35,547 bases of DNA from an uncultured Collinsella sp. GTDB taxonomy: Bacteria; Actinomycetota; Coriobacteriia; Coriobacteriales; Coriobacteriaceae. The position numbers and the translations under genes are program-made. Position 1 is the first letter of the stretch, and every line of letters begins with the position of its first letter. The stretch spans positions 1 through 35,547 of the forward strand of contig CAUCQW010000022.1 in the NCBI GenBank assembly GCA_958445065.1, read 5' to 3'. Below are positions 8,589-15,762 of the stretch, piece by piece. The notes under the pieces were generated by a model. It did no database searches. It saw only the letters and a program-made list of their open reading frames with translations, and was not told the DNA's origin.

Positions 8589-8821
8589 CTTTCCTCAAAT
8601 TCATCAGACCTTTTGAATTCGGCTTAGACTATAGCGCGTTTTCAATAGGTCTGATGTTTAAAAGGGAAACTTTTTCGAAATACATCTGATGTATTTGCTG
8701 AACGATCTGTTTTTTACGGTAAACGGCCACTTACAGTTCTCCATTGTCGGAGCGAACCACCGCGGCTTCTGTTAAATGAGCTAGAATAGCTCTGATGAAT
8801 TCTTTTGATATGAGGTGAAGC
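8589..8821. promoter_or_regulatory. Divergent promoter region with TCTGATG operators
   Basis: The core TCTGATG occurs four times: reversed at 8602-8609, and forward at 8650-8656, 8685-8691 (inside a perfect 19-base palindrome, 8678-8696) and 8791-8797. A -10-like TATAGT for the permease lies on the minus strand at 8628-8633. A -10-like TAGAAT for the regulator lies at 8782-8787, just before the fourth site. The likely ligand is the FadR-type protein encoded at 8822. Confidence 0.65.
8678..8696. promoter_or_regulatory. 19-bp palindromic operator AAATACATC-T-GATGTATTT
   Basis: This is a perfect palindrome around a single central base, with the size and symmetry of FadR-subfamily operators, placed between the divergent permease and regulator genes. 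Confidence 0.6.
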
Positions 8822-9514
8822 GTGGCACGAGCCGATTCGGGACTCCCCGAGCAGATTTCGGAGAAAATTATTCAACTGATCCTGGATGAGCATCTTGAGC
8901 AAGGCGACCGCCTGCCCAAGGAGGCTGTGCTCGTCGAGCGCCTGGGTGCTGGCAGGAGCACCGTACGCGAGGCTATGAAGCTGCTGCAGTCGCGCAACAT
9001 CGTGCGCATTAAGCAGGGCTCGGGCACCTATGTGGCATCAAACCCCGGCGTTGCCGACGATCCGCTGGGCTTTACCTTTATCGATGACAAGAGGCGCCTG
9101 GCACGCGACCTGCTCGAAGTGCGCTTTATGATCGAGCCGCAGATGGCCAGCATGGCCGCAGAGCACGCGACCGACGATCAAATCATCTGCATTAAAGAGC
9201 TTTGCGATGAGTCCGAGCACTTGGCCGCGCGGGACGAAGACTATTCTGCCGCCGACACCGCGTTTCACATCGCAATTGCCGAAAGCTGCGGCAACCTCGT
9301 CGTTCCCCGCCTAATGGGCGTGCTCAAGGCGTCTGTCCCCCTGTTTATTGACGTGACCGGCAAAAAGCTGGTTGAGGAAACCATCCGCACCCACCGTGGC
9401 GTGGCCGACGCCATCGCCGCGCGCAATCCCACCGCAGCGCACGACGCGATGTACCTGCATCTGGTGTACAACCGCAACATGATCGCAGAGGGAGCGCAGG
9501 AACAGAGCAAATAG
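8822..9514 (+). CDS. GntR-family (FadR subfamily) transcriptional regulator of the GntP/dehydratase operon
   Basis: This is a 230-residue regulator. The N-terminal winged helix (about residues 8-75) contains LPKEAVLVERLGAGRSTVREAMK and the wing GSGTYV. The C-terminal FCD ligand domain (about 90-215) has the expected metal-binding pattern: an Asp and His in DTAFHIAIAESCGN and a later His in THRGVADAI. FCD regulators sense small organic acids such as gluconate, glucuronate or KDG. The GTG start at 8822 is chosen because GAGGTGAAG sits directly upstream. The gene diverges from gntP, a usual layout for a local repressor or activator. Confidence 0.9.
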   Translation: MARADSGLPEQISEKIIQLILDEHLEQGDRLPKEAVLVERLGAGRSTVREAMKLLQSRNIVRIKQGSGTYVASNPGVADDPLGFTFIDDKRRLARDLLEVRFMIEPQMASMAAEHATDDQIICIKELCDESEHLAARDEDYSAADTAFHIAIAESCGNLVVPRLMGVLKASVPLFIDVTGKKLVEETIRTHRGVADAIAARNPTAAHDAMYLHLVYNRNMIAEGAQEQSK

Positions 9515-9557
9515 ACGTCCGCACGGCAAGGGCGAGACTACCGTTCGCCTTTTAAAA

Positions 9558-9569
9558 GTGAACGTTCAC
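9558..9569. promoter_or_regulatory. LacI-type operator GTGAACGTTCAC upstream of dhuD
   Basis: This is a perfect 12-base palindrome, identical to the operators before uxaC and the GPH transporter. A weaker relative, ATGAACGTTTCT (9648-9659), lies nearer the gene. Their centres are 90 bases apart, wider than at the other promoters. The likely ligand is the LacI-type protein encoded at 29612-30691. Confidence 0.7.
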
Positions 9570-9674
9570 CTGATTTTAGGGAATAAGGGGTGGCTATTAC
9601 GCCGCTTCACCTATACTGACCTTGTATGAAAAGCAAGACTTATATAGATGAACGTTTCTTTTGAAAGGATCGCT

Positions 9675-10484
9675 ATGTCTGATCTTATGGACAGCTTCCG
9701 TCTGGACGGCAAGGTCGCACTGGTGACCGGCGCCACCTACGGCATTGGCATGGCCATTGCCGAGGCGCTCGGAGAGGCCGGCGCCAAGATCGCCTTTAAC
9801 GCCCGTCACGCCGACAAAGTCGCCGAAGCCGAGAAGCACTACCGTGAGCTGGGCTTTGAGGCTCATGGTTACGTGGCAGACGTCACCGACGAGACTGTCG
9901 TCGCCGAGCTCATCGCCAAGATCGAGGCCGACTTTGGCACCACGCCCGACATCCTGGTCAACAACGCCGGCGTCATCCAGCGTACCCCGATGCTCGACAT
10001 GAGCGCCGAGGACTTCCGCCGCGTCGTCGATATTGACCTCAACGCACCGTTTATCGTGTCCAAGGCCTGCCTGCCCGGCATGATCGCCAAGGGCCACGGC
10101 AAGATCATCAACATCTGCTCGATGATGAGCGAGCTGGGCCGCGAGACCATCGCCGGCTATGCCGCGGCCAAGGGCGGACTCAAGATGCTCACCAAGAACA
10201 TCTGCTCGGAGTTTGGCGAGGCCAATATCCAGTGCAACGGCATTGGACCCGGCTACATCGCCACGCCGCAGACCGCACCGCTGCGCGAGACGCAGCCCGA
10301 CGGCAGCCGCCACCCGTTTGACCAGTTCATCATTGCCAAGACGCCGGCCGCCCGTTGGGGCACGCCCGAGGATCTGAAGGGCCCCGCCGTGTTCTTGGCT
10401 TCCGACGCGTCGAACTTCGTCAACGGCCACATCCTCTACGTCGACGGCGGAATCCTCGCATACATTGGAAAGCAGCCTCAATAA
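9675..10484 (+). CDS. SDR-family KDG/3-deoxy-hexodiulosonate dehydrogenase (DhuD/KduD-like)
   Basis: This 269-residue short-chain dehydrogenase has the cofactor motif TGATYGIG (about residues 19-26), NNAG, and the catalytic Ser with the YAAAK pair (Tyr and Lys four apart). The ATG at 9675 is preferred over an upstream ATG because GAAAGG lies just before it. Homologs are often named gluconate 5-dehydrogenase or KduD. Pairing with an RpiB-type isomerase 140 bases downstream matches streptococcal DhuD-DhuI. There DhuI isomerises 4-deoxy-L-threo-5-hexosulose-uronate and DhuD reduces the product to KDG. The substrate call rests on this pairing and the pectin context. The upstream GTGAACGTTCAC operator places it in the pectin regulon. 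Confidence 0.85.
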   Translation: MSDLMDSFRLDGKVALVTGATYGIGMAIAEALGEAGAKIAFNARHADKVAEAEKHYRELGFEAHGYVADVTDETVVAELIAKIEADFGTTPDILVNNAGVIQRTPMLDMSAEDFRRVVDIDLNAPFIVSKACLPGMIAKGHGKIINICSMMSELGRETIAGYAAAKGGLKMLTKNICSEFGEANIQCNGIGPGYIATPQTAPLRETQPDGSRHPFDQFIIAKTPAARWGTPEDLKGPAVFLASDASNFVNGHILYVDGGILAYIGKQPQ

Positions 10485-10534
10485 GCGTCGCCGCAACTGC
10501 CCATATCAGGTTTCATCCACTCGTTTTTCATTTG

Positions 10535-10601
10535 AGTTGCGGTGAGATAAGGATTGGTTTTGGCTTCTATCAGGCAAAACAGTCCGTATTTCACCGCAAG
10601 T
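10535..10601 (+). repeat. Hairpin repeat, copy A (between dhuD and dhuI)
   Basis: The left arm AGTTGCGGTGAGATAAGGA pairs imperfectly with the right arm TCCGTATTTCACCGCAAG across about 28 bases. The right half, AAAACAGTCCGTATTTCACC plus GCAA, is identical to copy B at 13452-13518. It may be a REP-like repeat or a small RNA hairpin. It lies in the spacer of an operon. Confidence 0.7.
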
Positions 10602-10624
10602 TAGAAATAGAAAGGTAATTCGCA

Positions 10625-11266
10625 ATGAAGATCGCTCTGATCAACGAAAACTCTCAGAACTCCAAGAACCCTATGATCGAGGCTGCCCTTAAGAAGGTTG
10701 TCGAGCCCATGGGGCACACCGTCTTTAACTATGGCATGTATGCCGACGCCGATTCCAAGCCCCTCACCTACGTGCAGAACGGCATCCTTGCCGCCGTGCT
10801 GCTGAACTCCGGTGCTGCCGACTACGTCGTGACCGGCTGCGGCACCGGCGAGGGCGCCATGCTCGCCTGCAACTCCTTCCCCGGCGTGCTGTGCGGCCAC
10901 GTTGCCGACCCGCTCGACGCCTACACCTTTGCCCAGGTCAACGATGGCAACGCCGTCGCCATGCCCTTCGCTCTTAAGAACGGCTGGGGCCAGGAGCTCA
11001 ACCTCGAGTACACCTTCGAGAAGCTCTTTGGCTTTGGTTCGGGCAACGGCTATCCTGCCGAGCGTGTTGAGCCCGAGCAGCGCAACAAGAAGATCCTCGA
11101 CGGCGTGCGCGCTGTGACCATGCGTCCGCTCGTCGACGTCCTGGGCGAGATCGATCAGGACCTGGTGAAGGGGGCACTTGCCGGCGAGCACTTCCAGGAG
11201 TACTTCTTTGCCAACGCAACCGACGAGGCCATCATCGCCAAGGTCAAGGAGATCCTGGGCCTCTAA
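10625..11266 (+). CDS. RpiB/LacAB-family isomerase, DhuI-like 4-deoxy-5-ketouronate isomerase
   Basis: This 213-residue protein of the RpiB fold has the phosphate-loop/active-site region GCGTGEGAMLACNS (cysteine near residue 75) and the DPLDAYTFAQVNDGNAVAMP segment. It is longer than RpiB (about 150 residues) because of a C-terminal extension containing the EYTFEKLFGFGSGNGYP segment. Length and gene order agree with DhuI, which converts 4-deoxy-L-threo-5-hexosulose-uronate, released from unsaturated uronides, to 3-deoxy-D-glycero-2,5-hexodiulosonate. It thereby replaces the cupin KduI, which is absent here. AGAAAGG precedes the ATG. A perfect terminator follows the stop. An unrelated sugar-phosphate isomerase role is the alternative. 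Confidence 0.8.
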   Translation: MKIALINENSQNSKNPMIEAALKKVVEPMGHTVFNYGMYADADSKPLTYVQNGILAAVLLNSGAADYVVTGCGTGEGAMLACNSFPGVLCGHVADPLDAYTFAQVNDGNAVAMPFALKNGWGQELNLEYTFEKLFGFGSGNGYPAERVEPEQRNKKILDGVRAVTMRPLVDVLGEIDQDLVKGALAGEHFQEYFFANATDEAIIAKVKEILGL

Positions 11267-11291
11267 TCCCACGGCTCATTGCAGCTAACGC

Positions 11292-11332
11292 AAGCGGCGG
11301 TCGTCCCACGTACGGGACGACCGCCGCTTTTT
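11292..11332 (+). terminator. Rho-independent terminator of the dhuD-dhuI operon
   Basis: AAGCGGCGGTCGTCCC (11292-11307) pairs perfectly with GGGACGACCGCCGCTT (11314-11329) over a six-base loop, and the stem runs into TTTTT. Confidence 0.9.
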
Positions 11333-11386
11333 GCTATCTACCGACTGACGCCGCAGGGATAGGCCTCACATGCGCCAAGGGGTTAA

Positions 11387-13336
11387 CTAGAGCTCGCAGG
11401 CAACCTTGTAGCCATCGCCGATGGCGTCGCGAATGTTGCCGCACTTGTTGGCATCGCCCAGCACGTGGGTGGCAACACCGGCTGCAGCCAGGTCGTCGGC
11501 CAGCTTGGTATTGGGACGATAGCCCATGGCAAGCACCAGCGTATCGGCATCGGCGATGGTGTGGACCTCGCCATCCTTCTCGTAGCTGATGGCATCCTCG
11601 GTAATCTCGGTCACCTTGGCCTCGGTCAGCACGTGAACGCCCTTGGAGAGCATGCGCGTGATGAGCACCGCGCGACCGGCGCCACCCTCGTTGGCGGCGA
11701 GCGTCTTGGTCATCTCGATGACGGTGACATCGCGGTTGGCCGGCGACAGGTCGTTGACCAACGGGGCCAGGTAATCGGCCGTCTCGCAGCCAACGGTACC
11801 GCCGCCCACGATGACGATCTTCTTACCCGGGAAAGCCTTGCCACCCAGCAGGTCGTCGGCCGTCATAACCTGCTTAAAGCCCTGCATGAAGGCCGGAGCG
11901 ATGGGCTCGGCGCCATAGGCCAGGACGACCTCGTAGCCGGCGTAGTCGCGCTGAATGTCCTCGGCAGTAAGCTCGGTGCCAAATACGCACTTCACGCCCG
12001 CCTCAGCAAGACGGCGATACTGATACTTGATCACACGGGTGAGTTCCTGCTTTGCCGGCGGAACGGCTGCGATACGCATCTCGCCGCCCGGTTCGTCCTG
12101 CTTGTCCACGAGCACCACGTTGTGGCCGCGCTTGGCGGCAATGAACGCCGCCTCCATGCCCGCAGGACCAGCGCCCACAACGAGCACGTTCTTGGCCTCG
12201 GCGGCAGGTTCGTAGCCAGCCTCGTCGCGCTCCACGTCCGGATTAACGGTGCAGGAGATGCGTTTGCCAAACATAATGCCGTTCAGGCAGCGCAGGCAGC
12301 CAATGCAGGGGCGAATATCGTCGGCGTTGCCGGCAGCGGCCTTGTTGCAGAACTCGGCATCACACAGATTGGCGCGGCCCATCATGCAGATGTCGGCGGC
12401 ACCGTCCTCGATCAGCTCCTCGGCGATCCAAGCCTCGTTAATGCGTCCGACGGTGGCAACGGGAATGTTGACGTGCTTTTTGATCTCGCGCGAGCAGGCG
12501 GCATGCGAGGCCTGCTGAGTACCGGCGGCGGGAATTGCGGAACCGCGCTTGATGGTGGTACCGCCCGACACGTGAATCATGTCGACGCCGGCCTTCTCCA
12601 AGCGACGCGAGACATAGATCATGTCGTTGAGGGTCAGGCCGCCATCGGTGTACTCATCGCCCGAGATACGAACGTCGATGATGAAGTCCTTGCCGCAGCG
12701 CTCACGAATCTCGGCGATGACCTCGAGCAAAAAGCGCATGCGGGCGTCGAGCGAGCCGCCGTACTCATCGGTACGCTTGTTATAGAGCGGGGTCAAGAAA
12801 CCGCCGAGCATGCCGTGGGCGTGCGCCGCATGGACCTCGACGCCATCGACACCGGCCTTCTGCATACGCACGGCAGCGTCGCCAAACTGATGCGTGAGCT
12901 CGTGAATCTCATCGACCGTAATGGGGCGCGGCGCCTCGCGGGCATAGGACGGGCCCACAAAGGACGGAGCGATCAGGCGCGGCATACCCGGAATGTTAAA
13001 GGCCATGTAGGCGGGGTGGAAGAGCTGCGGCATGATCTTACAGCCATACTCGTGGACGGCCGCGGCGAGCTTTTCCCAGCCAGGGATAAACGTGTCGTCG
13101 TAGCAGCACATGTCACCCGGCAGATAGGTATAGGTAGGCTCGACCGTCACGACCTCGGTGATGATGAGGCCCACGCCGCCCTTGGCGCGGGCACGGTAAT
13201 GATCGACCAAGTCGTCGGTCACATAGCCATGATCGGCCAGGTTGGTGGACACCGGCGGCATAAAGACGCGGTTCTTGACCTCGGTCGTACCGACCTTGAT
13301 CGGGCTAAAGAGCATTGGATAGGCAGAGGACTCCAT
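11387..13336 (-). CDS. OYE-family NADH:flavin oxidoreductase with Fe-S cluster (FadH-like, 649 aa)
   Basis: This has three-domain FadH architecture. A TIM-barrel flavin domain (residues 1 to about 350) carries EVHAAHAHGMLGGFLTPLYN and YGGSLDARMRF. A 4Fe-4S site C-x2-C-x2-C then C (CIGCLRCLNG and SCTVNP, about 345-370) follows. Last comes an FAD/NAD half with VVGAGPAGMEAA and IVGGGTVGCETA. Family members reduce C=C bonds of enoates, dienoyl-CoA or plant isoflavones using NADH. The substrate is not predictable. The start follows GAAAGG. It is the last gene of the minus-strand catabolic run, downstream of the GltD-like flavoprotein, suggesting the two work together or in one pathway. A hairpin repeat lies in the spacer between them. 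Confidence 0.88.
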   Translation of the reverse strand: MESSAYPMLFSPIKVGTTEVKNRVFMPPVSTNLADHGYVTDDLVDHYRARAKGGVGLIITEVVTVEPTYTYLPGDMCCYDDTFIPGWEKLAAAVHEYGCKIMPQLFHPAYMAFNIPGMPRLIAPSFVGPSYAREAPRPITVDEIHELTHQFGDAAVRMQKAGVDGVEVHAAHAHGMLGGFLTPLYNKRTDEYGGSLDARMRFLLEVIAEIRERCGKDFIIDVRISGDEYTDGGLTLNDMIYVSRRLEKAGVDMIHVSGGTTIKRGSAIPAAGTQQASHAACSREIKKHVNIPVATVGRINEAWIAEELIEDGAADICMMGRANLCDAEFCNKAAAGNADDIRPCIGCLRCLNGIMFGKRISCTVNPDVERDEAGYEPAAEAKNVLVVGAGPAGMEAAFIAAKRGHNVVLVDKQDEPGGEMRIAAVPPAKQELTRVIKYQYRRLAEAGVKCVFGTELTAEDIQRDYAGYEVVLAYGAEPIAPAFMQGFKQVMTADDLLGGKAFPGKKIVIVGGGTVGCETADYLAPLVNDLSPANRDVTVIEMTKTLAANEGGAGRAVLITRMLSKGVHVLTEAKVTEITEDAISYEKDGEVHTIADADTLVLAMGYRPNTKLADDLAAAGVATHVLGDANKCGNIRDAIGDGYKVACEL

Positions 13337-13370
13337 ACAGGGTTCCTTTCATTTGAGCCGCTCGGCGGCA

Positions 13371-13399
13371 GTTGCTGACGTACCTATCGTACCAGCAAC
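13371..13399. other. Small stem-loop in the leader of the OYE gene
   Basis: GTTGCTGACGTAC (13371-13383) pairs with GTACCAGCAAC (13389-13399) with a two-base bulge. The pairing is modest and no known riboswitch is recognised. Confidence 0.3.
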
Positions 13400-13451
13400 C
13401 GTGCAGCACCCGACCGCACGCGCTCCCCCAGTCTCTGCTCAACCCCCAAAA

Positions 13452-13518
13452 AGTTGCGGTGGAATACGGAGTAGATAAGGCTTTTGACAGCCAAAACAGT
13501 CCGTATTTCACCGCAACT
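13452..13518 (+). repeat. Hairpin repeat, copy B (between the GltD-like and OYE genes)
   Basis: AGTTGCGGTGGAATACGGA (13452-13470) and TCCGTATTTCACCGCAACT (13500-13518) are reverse complements at 18 of 19 bases, around a 29-base loop. The right half matches copy A (10535-10601) exactly. It has the same orientation on the plus strand as copy A although the neighbouring genes here run minus. Confidence 0.8.
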
Positions 13519-13533
13519 GATGGATGGGATGTG

Positions 13534-14751
13534 TTAGAGACCCAGGTAGCTGGTCATGCCTTCGACGGCGAGCTTGGCGCCTGCCACGGCATGAACCACG
13601 GTGAGCGGGCCGTTAACCACGTCGCCGGCGGCAAAGACGCCAGGCACGGTGGTCATACCGTACTCGTCGACCGAAAGAAGGCCGCGATGATCGGTCTCCA
13701 GACCGCCCGTCGTAAGCACAAGCTTGTCCTTGGGCACCTGCGAAGCCGCGATCACAACTGTGTCGGCGGACACATGGTCGAGCTCTTCCTCATAGCCCAC
13801 CACGTTGTTGTCCTCGTCAAAGATAGCCGTCTCGAACACCGGACCGTTATCGTCGATGGCGCAGATCGCCTTGCCGCACACAATCTCGGCACCGTCAAGC
13901 TCGGTCAGCTCGACCTCGTCGTCGATGGCCGAGATATGGCGCGAGCGTGCATACACAGTGACCTTGCGAGCACCCGAACGCAGCGCCGTGCGGGCCACAT
14001 CCATGGCCACATTACCGGCACCGATGACCGCCACGTTCTGCCCGATCGCCACGCTCGAGGGATCGACCAGGTAATCGATACCAAACAGCACGTTGCCGCG
14101 CGACTCGCCGGGAATGCCCAGTTTGCGGGCACGCCAGGTACCGGTACCAACAAAGACCGCGTCGTAGCCGTCACGTAGCAGGTCATCGATGTGCAGTGCG
14201 CCGCCGATGGTGGTCGAGGGGCGCACGCGCACGCCAAGCGAGCACATCACGTGACGGTACTTTTGTACGAGCGCACGGGGCAGGCGGAACTCGGGGATGC
14301 CGTACTCCAGCACACCGCCGATCTCGGGGCGCTGCTCAAATACCGTGACGGCACAGCCCAGCTGGGCCATCTTGATAGCCACGGTAATACCAGCGGGACC
14401 GGAACCGACCACAGCAATCTGTTTACCGCACGACGGTGCGGGCTTCCACTCCTTACGATCCAAATATGCCGTGGAGATATAGTTCTCGATGCTCGAGAAA
14501 TGCACGGGTGTGCCCTTGCGGCCCTGGATGCAAGCACCCTCGCACTGGCCCGAATGGTTGCACACCACGGAGCAGACCGCGCTCATGGGATTGTTCTGGA
14601 ACAGCAGTTCGCCCGCCTCTTCTAGACGACGCTGTTTGAACAGGTCGATGACCTGCGGAATAGGCGTCTGAACCGGGCAGCCCTTAATCTGACAGAACGC
14701 CCTTTTACAACCTAGGCAACGATTCGCCTCTTCGACAATGTGGATAGCCAC
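13534..14751 (-). CDS. GltD-like FAD-dependent NAD(P) oxidoreductase
   Basis: This protein of about 405 residues has the glutamate-synthase-small-subunit layout. The N-terminal helical Fe-S domain has cysteine sets CLGCKRAFC, CPVQTPIP, CSVVCNHSGQCEGAC. The FAD motif is VVGSGPAGITVA (about 115-126) followed by GGVLEYGIPEFRLP. The NAD(P) motif is VIGAGNVAMDVA, and AAGDVVNGP lies near the end. No GltB large subunit is nearby, so it is one of the stand-alone electron-transfer members. The GTG at 14751 is preferred because GGGGAG sits six bases upstream. An ATG at 14778 would add nine residues but has no ribosome site. It may deliver NAD(P)H electrons to the OYE-family enzyme downstream. That partnership is inferred from adjacency. 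Confidence 0.87.
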   Translation of the reverse strand: MAIHIVEEANRCLGCKRAFCQIKGCPVQTPIPQVIDLFKQRRLEEAGELLFQNNPMSAVCSVVCNHSGQCEGACIQGRKGTPVHFSSIENYISTAYLDRKEWKPAPSCGKQIAVVGSGPAGITVAIKMAQLGCAVTVFEQRPEIGGVLEYGIPEFRLPRALVQKYRHVMCSLGVRVRPSTTIGGALHIDDLLRDGYDAVFVGTGTWRARKLGIPGESRGNVLFGIDYLVDPSSVAIGQNVAVIGAGNVAMDVARTALRSGARKVTVYARSRHISAIDDEVELTELDGAEIVCGKAICAIDDNGPVFETAIFDEDNNVVGYEEELDHVSADTVVIAASQVPKDKLVLTTGGLETDHRGLLSVDEYGMTTVPGVFAAGDVVNGPLTVVHAVAGAKLAVEGMTSYLGL

Positions 14752-14777
14752 GCAACTCCCCTTTTTAATGCAATCCA

Positions 14778-14816
14778 ATGGGGGCGACGATAAAGACCCT
14801 TCACCGCCGCCCCCAT
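14778..14816. terminator. Hairpin between the TIM-barrel isomerase and GltD-like genes
   Basis: ATGGGGGCG (14778-14786) pairs with CGCCCCCAT (14808-14816). The hairpin lies in the spacer on minus-strand transcripts. No strong T run follows, so it may only attenuate read-through into the flavoenzyme genes. Confidence 0.45.
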
Positions 14817-14855
14817 ACAGGTAATCTCAATCTGCCGACACGGCAAAAGCCAATG

Positions 14856-15761
14856 CTATAACTCGCGATGAGAAGCCCCGCAGCGAGCAGACATGTGCTC
14901 GAGTGTCGCCAGGCAGTCAGCCGCCGTCGCCGGTACGCTGTTCTCGACCACGCAGGGAATCCCAGGGCAGGCGGCAGCCGCCCAGGCCACCACAGGCTCA
15001 AAGTCATATCGTCCCGTCTCGCCCACGCCATGACACACCAGGCGCGAACCCGTACCGTCGCACCATCCGGCTCCGTCCTCGTTATCAACGATCTCAAAAT
15101 CCTTGGCGTGCAGCACGCGGATCTTACTGCCGCATAAGTAGAGCATGCGCGCGGTGATTTCCTGCGCTTCGTCAACGACACTGGGGTGCAGCAGCGATAC
15201 CGGGTCGTAGATCACGCCGAGCGACGGGCTCGAGACGCGCTCCAGCACCTCACGGCAGCGATCCGGAGTATTAACCGTCTCGTTCCAACCGGGCTCGATC
15301 AAAATTTGCCCGCCCACGGCCTCGGCCCGATCGCAGACGCGTGCAAGCCCGTCTGTAAACGCTTCGAGTGCCCCATCGGTCATGCGGTCGTCAGCAACGC
15401 GGTTCTGTGCATTGGGGCGACCGGTCTCGGTGCCAACCGGGCATCCGCCGAGCATCTGGGCAAAGTTCAAGCATGCCTCGTACTCGGCAAAGTTATCCAT
15501 GAGCTGTTGGCGATCGGGCGTCGCCAGATTCTTATAACAGCCGAGCACGGTGACCGAAACGCCCGCCTCGTCGAGCACCGCACGCAAATGGTCGGCAAGC
15601 TCGTGGGTCAGGCCGCCTCGATCGATCCCCATCGATGCGTAGAGCACCTTGCTCGGCAGTTGAATGCACGAAAAGCCCAGCTCTCCCGCCATGCGAATGC
15701 GTTCCTCGACGGTCCCCTGCGGAAGGTCGTGCAAACGTACGCCCGGAGTAATAGCCCCCAC
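14856..15761 (-). CDS. Sugar phosphate isomerase/epimerase-like TIM-barrel protein (AP-endonuclease-2 fold)
   Basis: This protein of about 301 residues is of the xylose-isomerase-like superfamily. Metal-site candidates are the Glu in LIEPGWNE, Asp and His in IYDPVSLLHPS, His in VLHAKDFE and the C-terminal Glu in CVVENS. Members isomerise or epimerise free or phosphorylated sugars and keto acids. The exact reaction is unknown. The GTG start at 15761 lies about ten bases after AAGGG. Another GTG at 15770 overlaps the GH105 stop. Either way the gene is translationally coupled to the GH105 hydrolase, which points to the released unsaturated uronate or its partner sugar as substrate. Longer upstream starts would run inside the GH105 gene and are unlikely. 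Confidence 0.82.
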   Translation of the reverse strand: MGAITPGVRLHDLPQGTVEERIRMAGELGFSCIQLPSKVLYASMGIDRGGLTHELADHLRAVLDEAGVSVTVLGCYKNLATPDRQQLMDNFAEYEACLNFAQMLGGCPVGTETGRPNAQNRVADDRMTDGALEAFTDGLARVCDRAEAVGGQILIEPGWNETVNTPDRCREVLERVSSPSLGVIYDPVSLLHPSVVDEAQEITARMLYLCGSKIRVLHAKDFEIVDNEDGAGWCDGTGSRLVCHGVGETGRYDFEPVVAWAAAACPGIPCVVENSVPATAADCLATLEHMSARCGASHREL

Positions 15762-15762
15762 G

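Noticed and set aside
9526..9557. Possible terminator after the FadR-type gene
   Set aside because: GGCGA/TCGCC followed by TTTT is only a five-pair stem with a bulge, too weak to list as a feature.
11465..13378. 637-codon plus-strand open frame
   Set aside because: It is antisense to the OYE-family gene, with biased composition and no family resemblance.
13371..13399. FMN-type riboswitch before the flavoenzyme gene
   Set aside because: The stem-loop is small and lacks the conserved FMN-riboswitch core.
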